From: an uncultured Acidimicrobiales bacterium
Lineage (GTDB): Bacteria; Actinomycetota; Acidimicrobiia; Acidimicrobiales; SZUA-35
Assembly: GCA_937997485.1 (NCBI GenBank)
Contig: CALKTH010000003.1
Location: 1 to 64,000 of the forward strand
Reading direction: 5' to 3'
Length of the DNA: 64,000 nt
The position numbers and the translations under genes were made by a program. Of the stretch, positions 34,481-42,807 are shown piece after piece (position 1 is the stretch's first letter; each line of letters starts with the position of its first letter). The notes under the pieces were generated by a model, which worked only from the letters and a program-made list of their open reading frames with translations, did not search any database and was not told the DNA's origin.

Positions 34481-36634
34481 GTGAGCGACCTCTCGACGAT
34501 GAGTTTCCCCCGCCAGCACGCAGCGACGCGCCGATTCACGTTGGGCGCACCGAGGAACTTTTCGGTCGTCGCTGACACATCACACGCCGGCGGCACTGCA
34601 ACCGAACGGGTCCTGTTCCTTCGTTCGAAGGCTGGCGACGATCCGGTCCTGTGTCTCTGGGCCCAGGCGAGCAACGGGCCGGAGCAGCTCATCGTCGACC
34701 CGGCCAAGCTCGGAGCCGACGACGATGCGCTTCCTGCCGCGGAACTGGCTCGACGAGAACGTGCTCGTGAAAGTGCGGGAGGCATCGTCTCCTACTCGGT
34801 CGATGCCGCGGGCCGGGCAGCCGCCTTCACCGTGGGCGGGGCGCTCTTCGTCGTCGACCTCGCAACCAATGAAACGCGGATGCTGGATGCCGCCGAGGGT
34901 GTCTTCGACCCACAGATCGACCCGACGGGGCGCTCCGTTGCTTATGTCTCCGATCGAGCGTTGCATCTCATCGGCATCCGTGAGGGCAGCACCGACCAGG
35001 TCCTCGCCCATGATGTGGAACCCACCGTCTCCTGGGGTCGAGCGGAGTTCGTCGCCGCCGAGGAGATGGGCAGGACCCGCGGGTTCTGGTGGGCGCCAGA
35101 TGGCTCCGCCCTCTTGGTCACTCGCGTTGACGATGCACCGGTACAGATCTGGCACATCGCCGATCCGGCCCATCCCGCCCGTGCTCCGCACGAGATTCGC
35201 TACCCCGCCGCCGGCACGATGAACAGCACTGTGCAGCTGGCGCTCATTGCCCTCGATGGTTCTCAGCAGATGGTCCAGTGGAATCCGACCAACGATCAGG
35301 GCGTCGGCGCCTTCGAATATCTGGCGGACGTCGTTTGGTCGAAGGGCAAGCGACCGCTCGTCGTTCGACAGACTCGCGATCAACGCACGGTCTCAATAGG
35401 CGCCGTGGAGCAAGGCCCGGACCGACGAGGTGATCTCGTTGTCGTCGAACGACAAACCATCACCGATCCGGTCTGGGTCGAGCTCATGCCCGGCTCGCCG
35501 GCGTGGGCGGGCAGCTCACTCCTCACGATCGAGGATCGCGCCGATCTCGATCGACGGGTGCTGTGCGTCGACGGTGATCCCGTCGACCTTCGCGGGCTTC
35601 ACGTCCGCTCGATTGTGGCCACCGGGCCAACCTCCGTGCTGCTCACGGCGTGGACGGATCCTCTCGATGTGCACGTGGTCCTCGTGGACCTGGAAAGCGG
35701 AGAGCCAACGACGCTCACAACCGAGCCCGGTGTGCACGGTGCCTCAGCGTCCAGTCCGCTGGGCGCGGTCGTGCTCGTCCGGTCCGCACCTGACCTGGAG
35801 CGGAGCGTCGCCGTCGCGCTGTGGCCCAAGGGCCCGGAACGAACGATCAGCAATCGGGGCGTCGTGCCAGCACTCACGGCGGTTCCCCACTTCCATGCGT
35901 TGGGCGCTCGTGAGCTTCGGTCGGCGGTTTTCTTGCCGAACGACCACGACGGCGTCAGTCAGCTTCCCGTTCTGCTCGATCCCTACGGTGGGCCGCACGC
36001 CCAACGCGTCACTCGCTCCCACACACCACACCTCACGTCCCAGTGGTTCGCCGATCAAGGGTTCGCGGTCATCGTGACCGACGGAAGAGGCACGCCTGGG
36101 CGCGGCCCGGCGTTCGAGCGCGAGGTCTGGGGCAACCTTGCGGACCCGGTTCTCGAGGATCAGATCGACGCACTCGACGCGGCGGCAGCGATCTATCCGT
36201 TCATCGACTTGGACCGCGTCGGCATCCGTGGCTGGTCCTTTGGCGGCTATCTCGCCGCGCTTGCCGTACTGCGGGCGCCGGACCGGGTACACGCCGCCAT
36301 CGCTGGTGCGCCGGTCACCACATGGCATCTGTACGACACGCATTACACCGAGCGCTATCTCGGCCACCCCGACCAGTTCGGCGATCACTACGCCGTCAGC
36401 GACCTCATTCTCGATGCTGCGAAACTGACTCGTCCATTGCTGTTGATCCATGGTTTGGCCGACGACAACGTGGTTGCCGCGCATACCCTCAGGTTTTCCT
36501 CAGCGTTGCTCGCTGGCGGTCGGTCGCATCAGGTGCTGCCACTTTCTGGGGTTACCCACATGACTCCCCAAGAAGTGGTGGCGGAAAATCTGCTGCATCT
36601 CCAACGTGACTTTCTCTTCGACGCCGTCGTTTGA
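34481..36634 (+). CDS. S9B/DPP-IV-type prolyl oligopeptidase family peptidase
   Basis: A 717-residue serine peptidase of the DPP-IV kind. Residues ~15-470 form a beta-propeller that gates access (SFPRQHAATRRFTLGAPRNF at the start, then repeated strands). Residues ~480-717 form the alpha/beta-hydrolase catalytic domain with GWSFGGYLA (Ser), HGLADDNV (Asp) and GVTHMTP (His). These enzymes remove dipeptides after proline or alanine. No signal peptide is seen, so it is cytosolic. GTG 34481 is supported by the hexamer at 34468; ATG 34499 is an alternative. The open frame back to 34124 overlaps the acyltransferase gene and is spurious. Confidence 0.88.
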   Translation: MSDLSTMSFPRQHAATRRFTLGAPRNFSVVADTSHAGGTATERVLFLRSKAGDDPVLCLWAQASNGPEQLIVDPAKLGADDDALPAAELARRERARESAGGIVSYSVDAAGRAAAFTVGGALFVVDLATNETRMLDAAEGVFDPQIDPTGRSVAYVSDRALHLIGIREGSTDQVLAHDVEPTVSWGRAEFVAAEEMGRTRGFWWAPDGSALLVTRVDDAPVQIWHIADPAHPARAPHEIRYPAAGTMNSTVQLALIALDGSQQMVQWNPTNDQGVGAFEYLADVVWSKGKRPLVVRQTRDQRTVSIGAVEQGPDRRGDLVVVERQTITDPVWVELMPGSPAWAGSSLLTIEDRADLDRRVLCVDGDPVDLRGLHVRSIVATGPTSVLLTAWTDPLDVHVVLVDLESGEPTTLTTEPGVHGASASSPLGAVVLVRSAPDLERSVAVALWPKGPERTISNRGVVPALTAVPHFHALGARELRSAVFLPNDHDGVSQLPVLLDPYGGPHAQRVTRSHTPHLTSQWFADQGFAVIVTDGRGTPGRGPAFEREVWGNLADPVLEDQIDALDAAAAIYPFIDLDRVGIRGWSFGGYLAALAVLRAPDRVHAAIAGAPVTTWHLYDTHYTERYLGHPDQFGDHYAVSDLILDAAKLTRPLLLIHGLADDNVVAAHTLRFSSALLAGGRSHQVLPLSGVTHMTPQEVVAENLLHLQRDFLFDAVV

Positions 36635-36666
36635 GGGGCCACCCTCCGGGCGACACTTCACTTCCC

Positions 36667-36708
36667 ATGGACGACCCGCACCTCTCGATGACCAGCAACC
36701 GCCGATGA
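36667..36708 (+). CDS. Possible leader ORF 1 upstream of rsgA (13 codons)
   Basis: ATG 36667 opens a 13-residue frame (MDDPHLSMTSNRR) that ends at TGA 36706-36708. This TGA overlaps the ATG of a second mini-ORF at 36705, which reads MICTSR and ends at 36725, overlapping the rsgA ATG at 36722. The chain of ATGA overlaps could couple translation, but may be a coincidence in a region that holds a 16-bp imperfect direct repeat. Confidence 0.25.
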   Translation: MDDPHLSMTSNRR

Positions 36709-36727
36709 TCTGCACTTCTCGATGACC
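36678..36727 (+). repeat. 16-bp imperfect direct repeat at the rsgA start
   Basis: GCACCTCTCGATGACC (36678-36693) recurs as GCACTTCTCGATGACC (36712-36727), 15 of 16 identical. The second copy carries the rsgA start codon and the first a potential ATG ACC start, as if the initiation region had been duplicated. Confidence 0.6.
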
Positions 36728-37840
36728 GACGATCTCGCCGCCCTTGCGCCTTCTCTGGAGTCGCTCGGCTGGGACGACGCGCTCAGCTCATGGGCAGGCG
36801 AAGCGGAAAAGAGTCTCGATGGCTTCGCCGGCGTTGGCCGCATTGCTCGGACGAGTCGCGGCTTCTGCCTCGTGTTCACTGGTGGCGATGCACGGCTCGC
36901 AGCCTCGAGTTCGATCCGTTCCGCCACGGGTGTCGCTCCCTCAACGGGCGACTACGTGGTGCTCGTCGAGCATCCCGAAGACGGCCTTTCGATCGCCGGG
37001 GTCGCTGACCGACGGACAGCGCTGACCCGTCGAGCGCCCGGACGTGTGCCCGAGCCGCAGGTGCTGGCCGCCAACGTCGATGACATCTTCGTCATGCACG
37101 GACTCGACCGACCGCTGAATCTGAACCGACTGGAACGCCAACTCGTCATCGCATGGGCGAGTGGAGCGACGCCGTTCGTGCTTCTCACGAAGGCCGATGA
37201 GGTCGGCCATCACGAAGAAGCAGTCGAGACCATCGAACGGCTGGCTCCCGGCGTGGAAACCCTGGCCATCTCCATCGTGAGTGGCAAGAACGTGGAACGA
37301 GTGCGCAACCGATTCACGGGTTCTCGAACCGTGACACTGCTCGGCCTCTCAGGCATCGGCAAGTCGACCCTCGTCAACGAACTGTCCCACGGCGTGGTGC
37401 AACGCACGGGTGAGGTGCGGGCGAAGGACCGCCGCGGCCGGCACGTCACCGTCACGCGAGATCTCATTCCTCTCCCCACCGGTGGCATCGTGGTGGACAC
37501 ACCGGGGATTCGCGAAGTTGGATTGTGGGACGCTCGCGATGGCATCGCCAAGACGTTCCCCGTTATCTCTCAGGCCGTGGTCGAGTGCCGTTTCAGCGAT
37601 TGTGCCCATGAGGCGGAACCCGGATGCGCGGTGCGAGAGCAACTGATGGATGGGGTGATCACCGAGCGGCGGCTCACGCACTGGCGTGAGTTGCACGCGG
37701 AGCTTGATCTTCAGGAATCGCAGCTCGAAGCGTTCGATCGGCGTTCAGAGTCTCGGAGCCGCGCGGACGCCGAAGGTCGCCGAGACGGCGAGCGTCGGCG
37801 CAAAGCCAACAAGGGCAAGAGCAAACGCAAGAAGCGGTAG
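36722..37840 (+). CDS. rsgA: Ribosome small-subunit-dependent GTPase A
   Basis: A 372-residue circularly permuted GTPase that aids late 30S assembly. An N-terminal OB-fold (~35-100) is followed by the permuted GTPase motifs in the order G4 (LLTKADE), G1 (GLSGIGKST) and G3 (VDTPGIRE). The C-terminal zinc site CRFSDCAHEAEPGC is intact. The last ~30 residues are Arg/Lys-rich (KANKGKSKRKKR) and probably contact rRNA. The ATG at 36722 has no ribosome site; it may depend on coupling to the small upstream frames or be recognised in a leaderless manner. The protein is somewhat longer at both ends than E. coli RsgA. Confidence 0.92.
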   Translation: MTDDLAALAPSLESLGWDDALSSWAGEAEKSLDGFAGVGRIARTSRGFCLVFTGGDARLAASSSIRSATGVAPSTGDYVVLVEHPEDGLSIAGVADRRTALTRRAPGRVPEPQVLAANVDDIFVMHGLDRPLNLNRLERQLVIAWASGATPFVLLTKADEVGHHEEAVETIERLAPGVETLAISIVSGKNVERVRNRFTGSRTVTLLGLSGIGKSTLVNELSHGVVQRTGEVRAKDRRGRHVTVTRDLIPLPTGGIVVDTPGIREVGLWDARDGIAKTFPVISQAVVECRFSDCAHEAEPGCAVREQLMDGVITERRLTHWRELHAELDLQESQLEAFDRRSESRSRADAEGRRDGERRRKANKGKSKRKKR

Positions 37841-37892
37841 GCGGCGATACGCCATCCCCGTCGACCCACCAAGCGTGAGAGACAATGGCGAC

Positions 37893-38252
37893 ATGCAAGG
37901 GAAGCATGTGGTCGCCGCAACACTGTTCGGATCTCTCCTTGTCTTGGCCGCGTGCGGCCGAGCTGCACCTGACGAAACCGAGGTGCTGCAGGGTTCCACG
38001 GCGTCGCCGACGACCCTGCCATTGATCACGACGGTGGCGACGACCACCCCGACGACCGCGGCCCCGCCAACCACACAACCGTCGTACGTCGTCCAGCAGG
38101 GCGACTCACTGTCGGTCATCGCTCAGCGCTTCGCCGTTGATGTGAAGGTGCTGGCGGACTTCAACGGCATCACCGACGTGAACTCGATTCAGGTCGGGCA
38201 AACGATTGCCATCCCGCCTGCGGACGCCACCACAACAACCGCTGCTGGTTGA
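37893..38252 (+). CDS. LysM-domain lipoprotein
   Basis: A 119-residue protein. It begins with a lipoprotein signal (MQGKHVVAATLFGSLLVLAAC); the lipobox is LAAC. A Thr/Pro-rich spacer (~30-65) leads to one LysM domain (YVVQQGDSLSVIAQRFAVDVKVLADFNGI, ~69-112), which binds peptidoglycan glycan chains. It is likely anchored to the outer face of the membrane and reaches into the wall. ATG 37893 is chosen over the longer frame because it creates the signal peptide. GACAAT lies at -12 to -7, fitting leaderless initiation. It stands between rsgA and a GNAT gene on the same strand. Confidence 0.85.
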   Translation: MQGKHVVAATLFGSLLVLAACGRAAPDETEVLQGSTASPTTLPLITTVATTTPTTAAPPTTQPSYVVQQGDSLSVIAQRFAVDVKVLADFNGITDVNSIQVGQTIAIPPADATTTTAAG

Positions 38253-38279
38253 GGCTGAGGCTGATCGACCGGGACAGCT

Positions 38280-39053
38280 ATGTCGCTGACGGTGGGCCAA
38301 CAGATTGACCGGACAATGGCGGCCGCCTGGCCCGCGCTCCAGACGAGCACGATTGGTGGTTGGGAGATTCGAGCCACCGAGGGGCTGACTCGACGGGCCA
38401 ACTCGGCACTGGCGTGGCCGCTCGACGGCAGCGTGGATCTCGAGCACGTCGTCGTCGCTGTCGAGCGCTTCTACGAGGACCGAGGCCTCCGTCCAGTCTT
38501 CAGCGTCAGCGACGCCAGCGCACCCGCTGAACTGCAGCCGCTTCTCGTCGCCCGAGGCTACGAGGTCGACGCGGAGACACTGGTCCTCGACATCGCACTT
38601 GATGCAGCCCGGGCGAGAACGGAAACCGAACGCGCCGCCGCGATTGCCTTGAGAACAGCGGCGAACGATGCATGGATTGACGTCTACACATCGAGCGCAC
38701 CGACTCGTTGGCACAAGCCCGAAGAGGTAGATCGTCTGCGAGCCACGCTGCTCCAGCCGTCGCTCCCCACCCGCTTCGCGACCGTCGGTCCGCCCCGCGG
38801 TGCTCACGTCGAGGCCATCGGCCAGGTCGTGGTCGACGGCGACTGGGCATGTCTCCAGTGCATGGCGACGCGGCCAGAAGCTCAGGGCCAAGGGCACGCA
38901 GGGCGCGTCGTGACCGCCCTCCTCGGAGCGGCGAGCGATCTCGGGGCAAGCAAGGCGTGTCTCGCTGTCCTGGCATCCAACGAAGCAGCGCGACGCGTTT
39001 ACGAACGAGCGGGCTTCACGCCCTCGCACCAGTATCGCTACCTCGCTCGCTGA
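38280..39053 (+). CDS. GNAT-family N-acetyltransferase
   Basis: A 257-residue GNAT-fold protein. The acetyl-CoA binding motif is ATRPEAQGQGHAGRVV (Q-x-x-G-x-G/A type), followed by the CLAVLASNEAARRVYERAGF segment typical of the C-terminal half. The first ~100 residues (MSLTVGQQIDRTMAAAWPAL and after) form a second, degenerate GNAT-like half. It is soluble and its acceptor is unknown; the family acetylates small amines, antibiotics or protein N-termini. It is 27 nt after the LysM lipoprotein gene and converges on the cyclase/AAA gene with a 30-nt gap. Confidence 0.78.
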   Translation: MSLTVGQQIDRTMAAAWPALQTSTIGGWEIRATEGLTRRANSALAWPLDGSVDLEHVVVAVERFYEDRGLRPVFSVSDASAPAELQPLLVARGYEVDAETLVLDIALDAARARTETERAAAIALRTAANDAWIDVYTSSAPTRWHKPEEVDRLRATLLQPSLPTRFATVGPPRGAHVEAIGQVVVDGDWACLQCMATRPEAQGQGHAGRVVTALLGAASDLGASKACLAVLASNEAARRVYERAGFTPSHQYRYLAR

Positions 39054-39083
39054 CCTCCGGCCGGCGGCTCGATCTCTCTGCGG

Positions 39084-42000
39084 TCAGTCCGCTCGAACGT
39101 TGCCCGGCTCGGCGGCAAGCGACCAGGCTTGACGCCAGCCCGCTGGGTCGACACCGATGCCACGGAGCCGCACTTCGGCGTGGAGCAGCGAGCCGAGACC
39201 GCACACGCCAGCGATCATGTCGACCAGCAGCGGCGACACCCGATCGTCGGTGGTGACCAAGAGCGCACGAGCATCGTCGATCAGGCTCTGGCATTCCGCT
39301 CGATCACCTCGCTGATGGGCAAGCGCGGCCTGGGTTCCTAGTGCCATCAGCTGATCGAGGTAGGTGGACGGGCCGGTCAGGACGCTGTGAGCGCGGCGAG
39401 CGGCAAGTTGTGTGTCACCAACAGCGGCGGCAACGATGGAACCGACAGCCAGAGCGAAGGCGTCGGTTCGGTCTTCTGCTCCCGCCAGGCCTTGGCCGGC
39501 TGGTGACGTACCATCGATGCCAATCCAGTTCAGCTGGCTCGCGGCCTCATCAACCGCGCCTCGCTGCAAGAGTGCGAGTGCGAGTGAGACGGCGAGATCG
39601 GATTCACCGAGCAGGTTCTCACCTTCGTGCACTCCATCGAATCGAGCGGCCCACCGAATGGCCCGCTCGGCTTCACCCAGGCGAGCGGCGCTGGCCGTGA
39701 TGGTGACGACAGCGAGACGTCGGCTGTCGAGATCTCCTGCTCGGTCCACCAGGGCGAAGGCCTGCTCGAGCAGCGCCGAGCCTTCGGCGACCCGACCGAC
39801 GGACACGAGCGATCGGCCCTCGACCGCCATGGCCTGTACACGCAACGAGAGGTCATCGGCGCGCAGGGCGGTGGCGTGCGCTTCCTGGCTCAATGCCCGT
39901 GCACCCTCGGCGTTGCCAGACCACAGTTCGAGTGAGCTTGCGAGTACGAGCATGATGGTCTCGGCCCATGGATCGCCGCGGCGCTGCGTTTCGGGAAGCA
40001 CCTGGCCAATGAGTTCACGAGCGCGTTCGGAGTCTCCGGTGTGGAACGCGACCCACGCTTCCAGACCGCGAGCCCACGCCAGGCCGGCTCGATCTTCGAG
40101 CTGGGTGAACATCTTGACGGCTTCGTCGACCAAGACGCGAGCATCGCCCACGCTGCCAGATTGGAAGGCATACCAACCAAGGCTCTGGAGTGCCCACGCT
40201 TCAGCGGCGATGTCTCCGGCCGCCGACGCAACGGCGCGGCTCGCTTCCAAGGCCTGCCGAGCGAGCTGATGGTCGCCGCGAGTCATCTCCGTGATGCCCA
40301 ACAGGCGCAGGGCCAGGGCTTGGCGCCCCGGTTGTCCGAGCGCTTCCAAGCGGTCAGCCGCTTCTCGAAGCCTGGACGCCGCAGCGTGATGGTTACCGGA
40401 CTTGCGATCGATCTCGCCTCGAATGAGAAGCGCGTTCGCAGCCAGCACAGGATCGCCGATCACGATCTGATCGAGGCGATCGAGATCGCTGCGGGCACCA
40501 GCGAGATCGTGGATCTCCGAACGAGCCCGGGCCCGACCGAAGAGGAATCGCGTACGGGTGGCATCGTCGCTGGCGAGATCGAGGCCGTGAGAGAACCAGA
40601 TGCCCGCTTCGGTCGGCACGCCCGCCTCGAGCGCCCGCTCACCGGCTTCGGCGAGCCAGTGCAGCGCCTTCGCCACCACGGTGGCCCGGTCCACGCCGGG
40701 AACACTGTTCAGCTCGATGACGAGTTCGGCCGCTGATCGGTAGTGATCGGCAATGGCGACCACACGCGAGTTGCGCACATCTTCATCGGCCATGTTGTCG
40801 AGGTAGGTGGCAATCCCGTGATGGCCAAGCGCCCGGTTGGTCTTTGTCAGCGTTCCATAGGCCACGTCGCGAACCATGTCGCTGCGGAACGAGTACCGAG
40901 GACCGTTGATGGTGATGAGATCGCGATCAACCAGGTCGGCGAGTGCCGGGGTGATGTCGTGCATGTCCTCGGTCGCAGCAAGCATCGTGGCAAGGCCATC
41001 GATGGGTCCGGTGTTGCCGAGAATCGCGGCCGACTCGAGCACCGTCCGGTGCGCAGGATCGATGGCATCGAGGCGGGCGGCGATGATGCCGCGAAGGTTG
41101 TCGGGCAGAGACTCGATGCGTCCGCTGGAGAGGGCGGCAACCACCTCAGACTCATTCCCGCTCTCCTGCCGGGAGGCCACGAGACCGGCAAGCTCTTCGA
41201 GAAAGAACGGATTGCCACCGCTGCGCTCAACCAGTTGGCGCATCACGTCGTCGGGGAGATCGAGACCGAGCTGTTCGACCATGGCCCGGCTGGCCTCGGG
41301 GTCGAGCGGACCAAGTGGCAGCACCAGCGAGCCGTGGCGCCCCTCGAGTGGGTGCATCGTGTCGTGCCCCTTCGCCGTCATCAAGACGATGAGCGGTGTA
41401 CGCGCGAGCTCGTGCAAGAGGTGACTCAGGAGGTCCCACACGGCGTCGGCGGCCCAATGCACATCGGAGAGCACGAGCACCACGGGCCGCTGCTTGACCT
41501 CGGCTTCGAGAATGCTGACAAGCGCCAGCGTGACCTCTGAACGGTTGCGCTCCCGGTCTCCTCCCCGCAGCGGGGTGGCATAGCCGAGCGCATGCATCAA
41601 GCCAGTCGTGAAGCGGGGAATGTCGGCGCTGTGACGAGGATCGAGATGAATAGAGAGTCCGCCCAAGAGCGCAGAGCGAGCATCATCGGCGCTGGTCTCG
41701 ATGGAGAGACCGAACGCGTGGCGCAGGACCTCAGCGATCGGCCACCACACGTTCGCTTCGCCGTACGGGACGGCACGGCCCTCGAGGATGCGCGCATTCC
41801 ACGTGGAGGCGAGCATCGCTGCCGCCTCTTCGGCCAGGCGGGTCTTCCCCATGCCAGCCTCGCCCACAATCGTGGTGGCCTGCGCCAGCGACGTCTCGGT
41901 GGCAAGCCGAGCTTGAGATGCGATGAGCGCCAGCTCACGTTCTCTGCCGGCGAACGCCGTCGTGCGGCGAGTGCGGGCTCCAGGTGGCCGGACCGCGCTC

Positions 42001-42617
42001 AAGGCCACCCAGGCTTCAACGGTGGCTTCCCGACCGCGGGCTTCAACTTGGCCCAGAGGACGGTACGAAATCGCCTCTTGCGTGGCCTGATGAGTGGCAT
42101 GGCCGACCACGACTTGGCCGGGTTCAGCCAACGCTTCCAAGCGGGACGCAATGTTCATCACGTCACCCATGGCCGTGTAGTCACCGCCGGCAGAAGACAT
42201 GCCGACCAGCACTTCGCCGGTGTTCACCCCGATGCGAAGGCGGAGTTCTTGACCCGTTTCGTTGGCCAAAGCAGACACGGACTGCTGCATCCGCAGAGAG
42301 GCCCGCACCGCTCGTTCGGCGTCGTCTTCGTGAGCGATGGGGGCTCCGAAGAGAGCCACAATGGCGTCGCCGAGCACTTTGTCGACAACGCCACCGAAGG
42401 ACACGATGTCGCTCGCCAGCCGCTCCACACAGCGGTCGATCAGATGCTTGACGTCTTCGGGGTCGAGAGCCTCGGCCAGGCCGGTGAAACCGACGATGTC
42501 AGCGAACACGACCGTGACAATGCGGCGCTCCTCGTCTGAGGATGCTTGTGGCGTGCCGCAGTTGGAGCAGAACCGTGCCCCCGAAGTGAGTGCGGAACCA
42601 CAGGACGAACAGAGCAT
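39084..42617 (-). CDS. Class III nucleotide cyclase fused to AAA ATPase and TPR domains
   Basis: An 1177-residue signalling protein. Residues 3-20 form a zinc ribbon (CSSCG... CSNCG). Residues ~33-200 are a class III cyclase with metal Asp40 (VFADIVGF) and Asp84 (VLGDAIVALFG), Lys80, and Asn155/Arg159 (DVMNIASRLE), so catalysis is plausible. Walker A is GEAGMGKTR (~252-260) and Walker B is in LVLSDVHWAAD. The C-terminal ~600 residues are helical TPR-like repeats. This layout is common in actinomycetes and resembles LuxR/MalT-type STAND regulators without a DNA-binding domain. The start at ATG 42617 is correct; the open frame to 44012 is antisense to the histidine kinase. Confidence 0.88.
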   Translation of the reverse strand: MLCSSCGSALTSGARFCSNCGTPQASSDEERRIVTVVFADIVGFTGLAEALDPEDVKHLIDRCVERLASDIVSFGGVVDKVLGDAIVALFGAPIAHEDDAERAVRASLRMQQSVSALANETGQELRLRIGVNTGEVLVGMSSAGGDYTAMGDVMNIASRLEALAEPGQVVVGHATHQATQEAISYRPLGQVEARGREATVEAWVALSAVRPPGARTRRTTAFAGRERELALIASQARLATETSLAQATTIVGEAGMGKTRLAEEAAAMLASTWNARILEGRAVPYGEANVWWPIAEVLRHAFGLSIETSADDARSALLGGLSIHLDPRHSADIPRFTTGLMHALGYATPLRGGDRERNRSEVTLALVSILEAEVKQRPVVLVLSDVHWAADAVWDLLSHLLHELARTPLIVLMTAKGHDTMHPLEGRHGSLVLPLGPLDPEASRAMVEQLGLDLPDDVMRQLVERSGGNPFFLEELAGLVASRQESGNESEVVAALSSGRIESLPDNLRGIIAARLDAIDPAHRTVLESAAILGNTGPIDGLATMLAATEDMHDITPALADLVDRDLITINGPRYSFRSDMVRDVAYGTLTKTNRALGHHGIATYLDNMADEDVRNSRVVAIADHYRSAAELVIELNSVPGVDRATVVAKALHWLAEAGERALEAGVPTEAGIWFSHGLDLASDDATRTRFLFGRARARSEIHDLAGARSDLDRLDQIVIGDPVLAANALLIRGEIDRKSGNHHAAASRLREAADRLEALGQPGRQALALRLLGITEMTRGDHQLARQALEASRAVASAAGDIAAEAWALQSLGWYAFQSGSVGDARVLVDEAVKMFTQLEDRAGLAWARGLEAWVAFHTGDSERARELIGQVLPETQRRGDPWAETIMLVLASSLELWSGNAEGARALSQEAHATALRADDLSLRVQAMAVEGRSLVSVGRVAEGSALLEQAFALVDRAGDLDSRRLAVVTITASAARLGEAERAIRWAARFDGVHEGENLLGESDLAVSLALALLQRGAVDEAASQLNWIGIDGTSPAGQGLAGAEDRTDAFALAVGSIVAAAVGDTQLAARRAHSVLTGPSTYLDQLMALGTQAALAHQRGDRAECQSLIDDARALLVTTDDRVSPLLVDMIAGVCGLGSLLHAEVRLRGIGVDPAGWRQAWSLAAEPGNVRAD

Positions 42618-42624
42618 TGGTGCG

Positions 42625-42630
42625 AGTCTA
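42625..42630 (-). promoter_or_regulatory. -10-like hexamer for the cyclase/AAA gene
   Basis: On the minus strand TAGACT lies at -13 to -8 of the ATG at 42617, again fitting a leaderless transcript. Confidence 0.45.
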
Positions 42631-42665
42631 GAGCGCCCCTCCGGGCTGAGACCGGGACTATCCCC

Positions 42666-42699
42666 CCTCGGGGATCCCGTCGGCCCGTCATCCCCGAGG
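42666..42699 (+). promoter_or_regulatory. Inverted repeat between the cyclase and two-component genes
   Basis: CCTCGGGGAT (42666-42675) and ATCCCCGAGG (42690-42699) are exact 10-bp complements around a 14-nt spacer. The right arm is also half of the 16-bp dyad at 42688-42703. It is probably a regulator binding region for the divergent promoters. Confidence 0.55.
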
Positions 42700-42703
42700 A
42701 TGA
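42688..42703 (+). promoter_or_regulatory. Operator-like dyad, copy A (two-component gene promoter)
   Basis: TCATCCC-CG-AGGATGA is a 16-bp dyad with 6 of 7 pairs. It centres about 67 nt upstream of the proposed -10 hexamer (42759-42764) of the kinase operon, the distance expected of an activator site. A close copy lies at 47683-47698. Confidence 0.55.
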
Positions 42704-42758
42704 GGACTGGGCCGCACGGTCCTCCCTGCGAGGGATGGACCGAGTGAGAGCCACTGCC

Positions 42759-42764
42759 TACGCT
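42759..42764 (+). promoter_or_regulatory. -10-like hexamer for the two-component operon
   Basis: TACGCT ends 7 nt before an ATG at 42772 that opens an 11-codon frame coupled to the kinase gene. Confidence 0.4.
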
Positions 42765-42771
42765 CGCAGCC

Positions 42772-42807
42772 ATGCCCCGCGCCGTCCACACGAGCGACGA
42801 GACATGA
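42772..42807 (+). CDS. Possible leader peptide coupled to the histidine kinase gene
   Basis: ATG 42772 opens the frame MPRAVHTSDET, ending at TGA 42805-42807. The stop overlaps the kinase ATG (42804) as ATGA, the usual sign of translational coupling, and the kinase ATG has no ribosome site. A -10-like hexamer stands at the right distance for a leaderless start here. Its sequence has no known function, and a regulatory role (ribosome delivery) is the likely one. Confidence 0.4.
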   Translation: MPRAVHTSDET

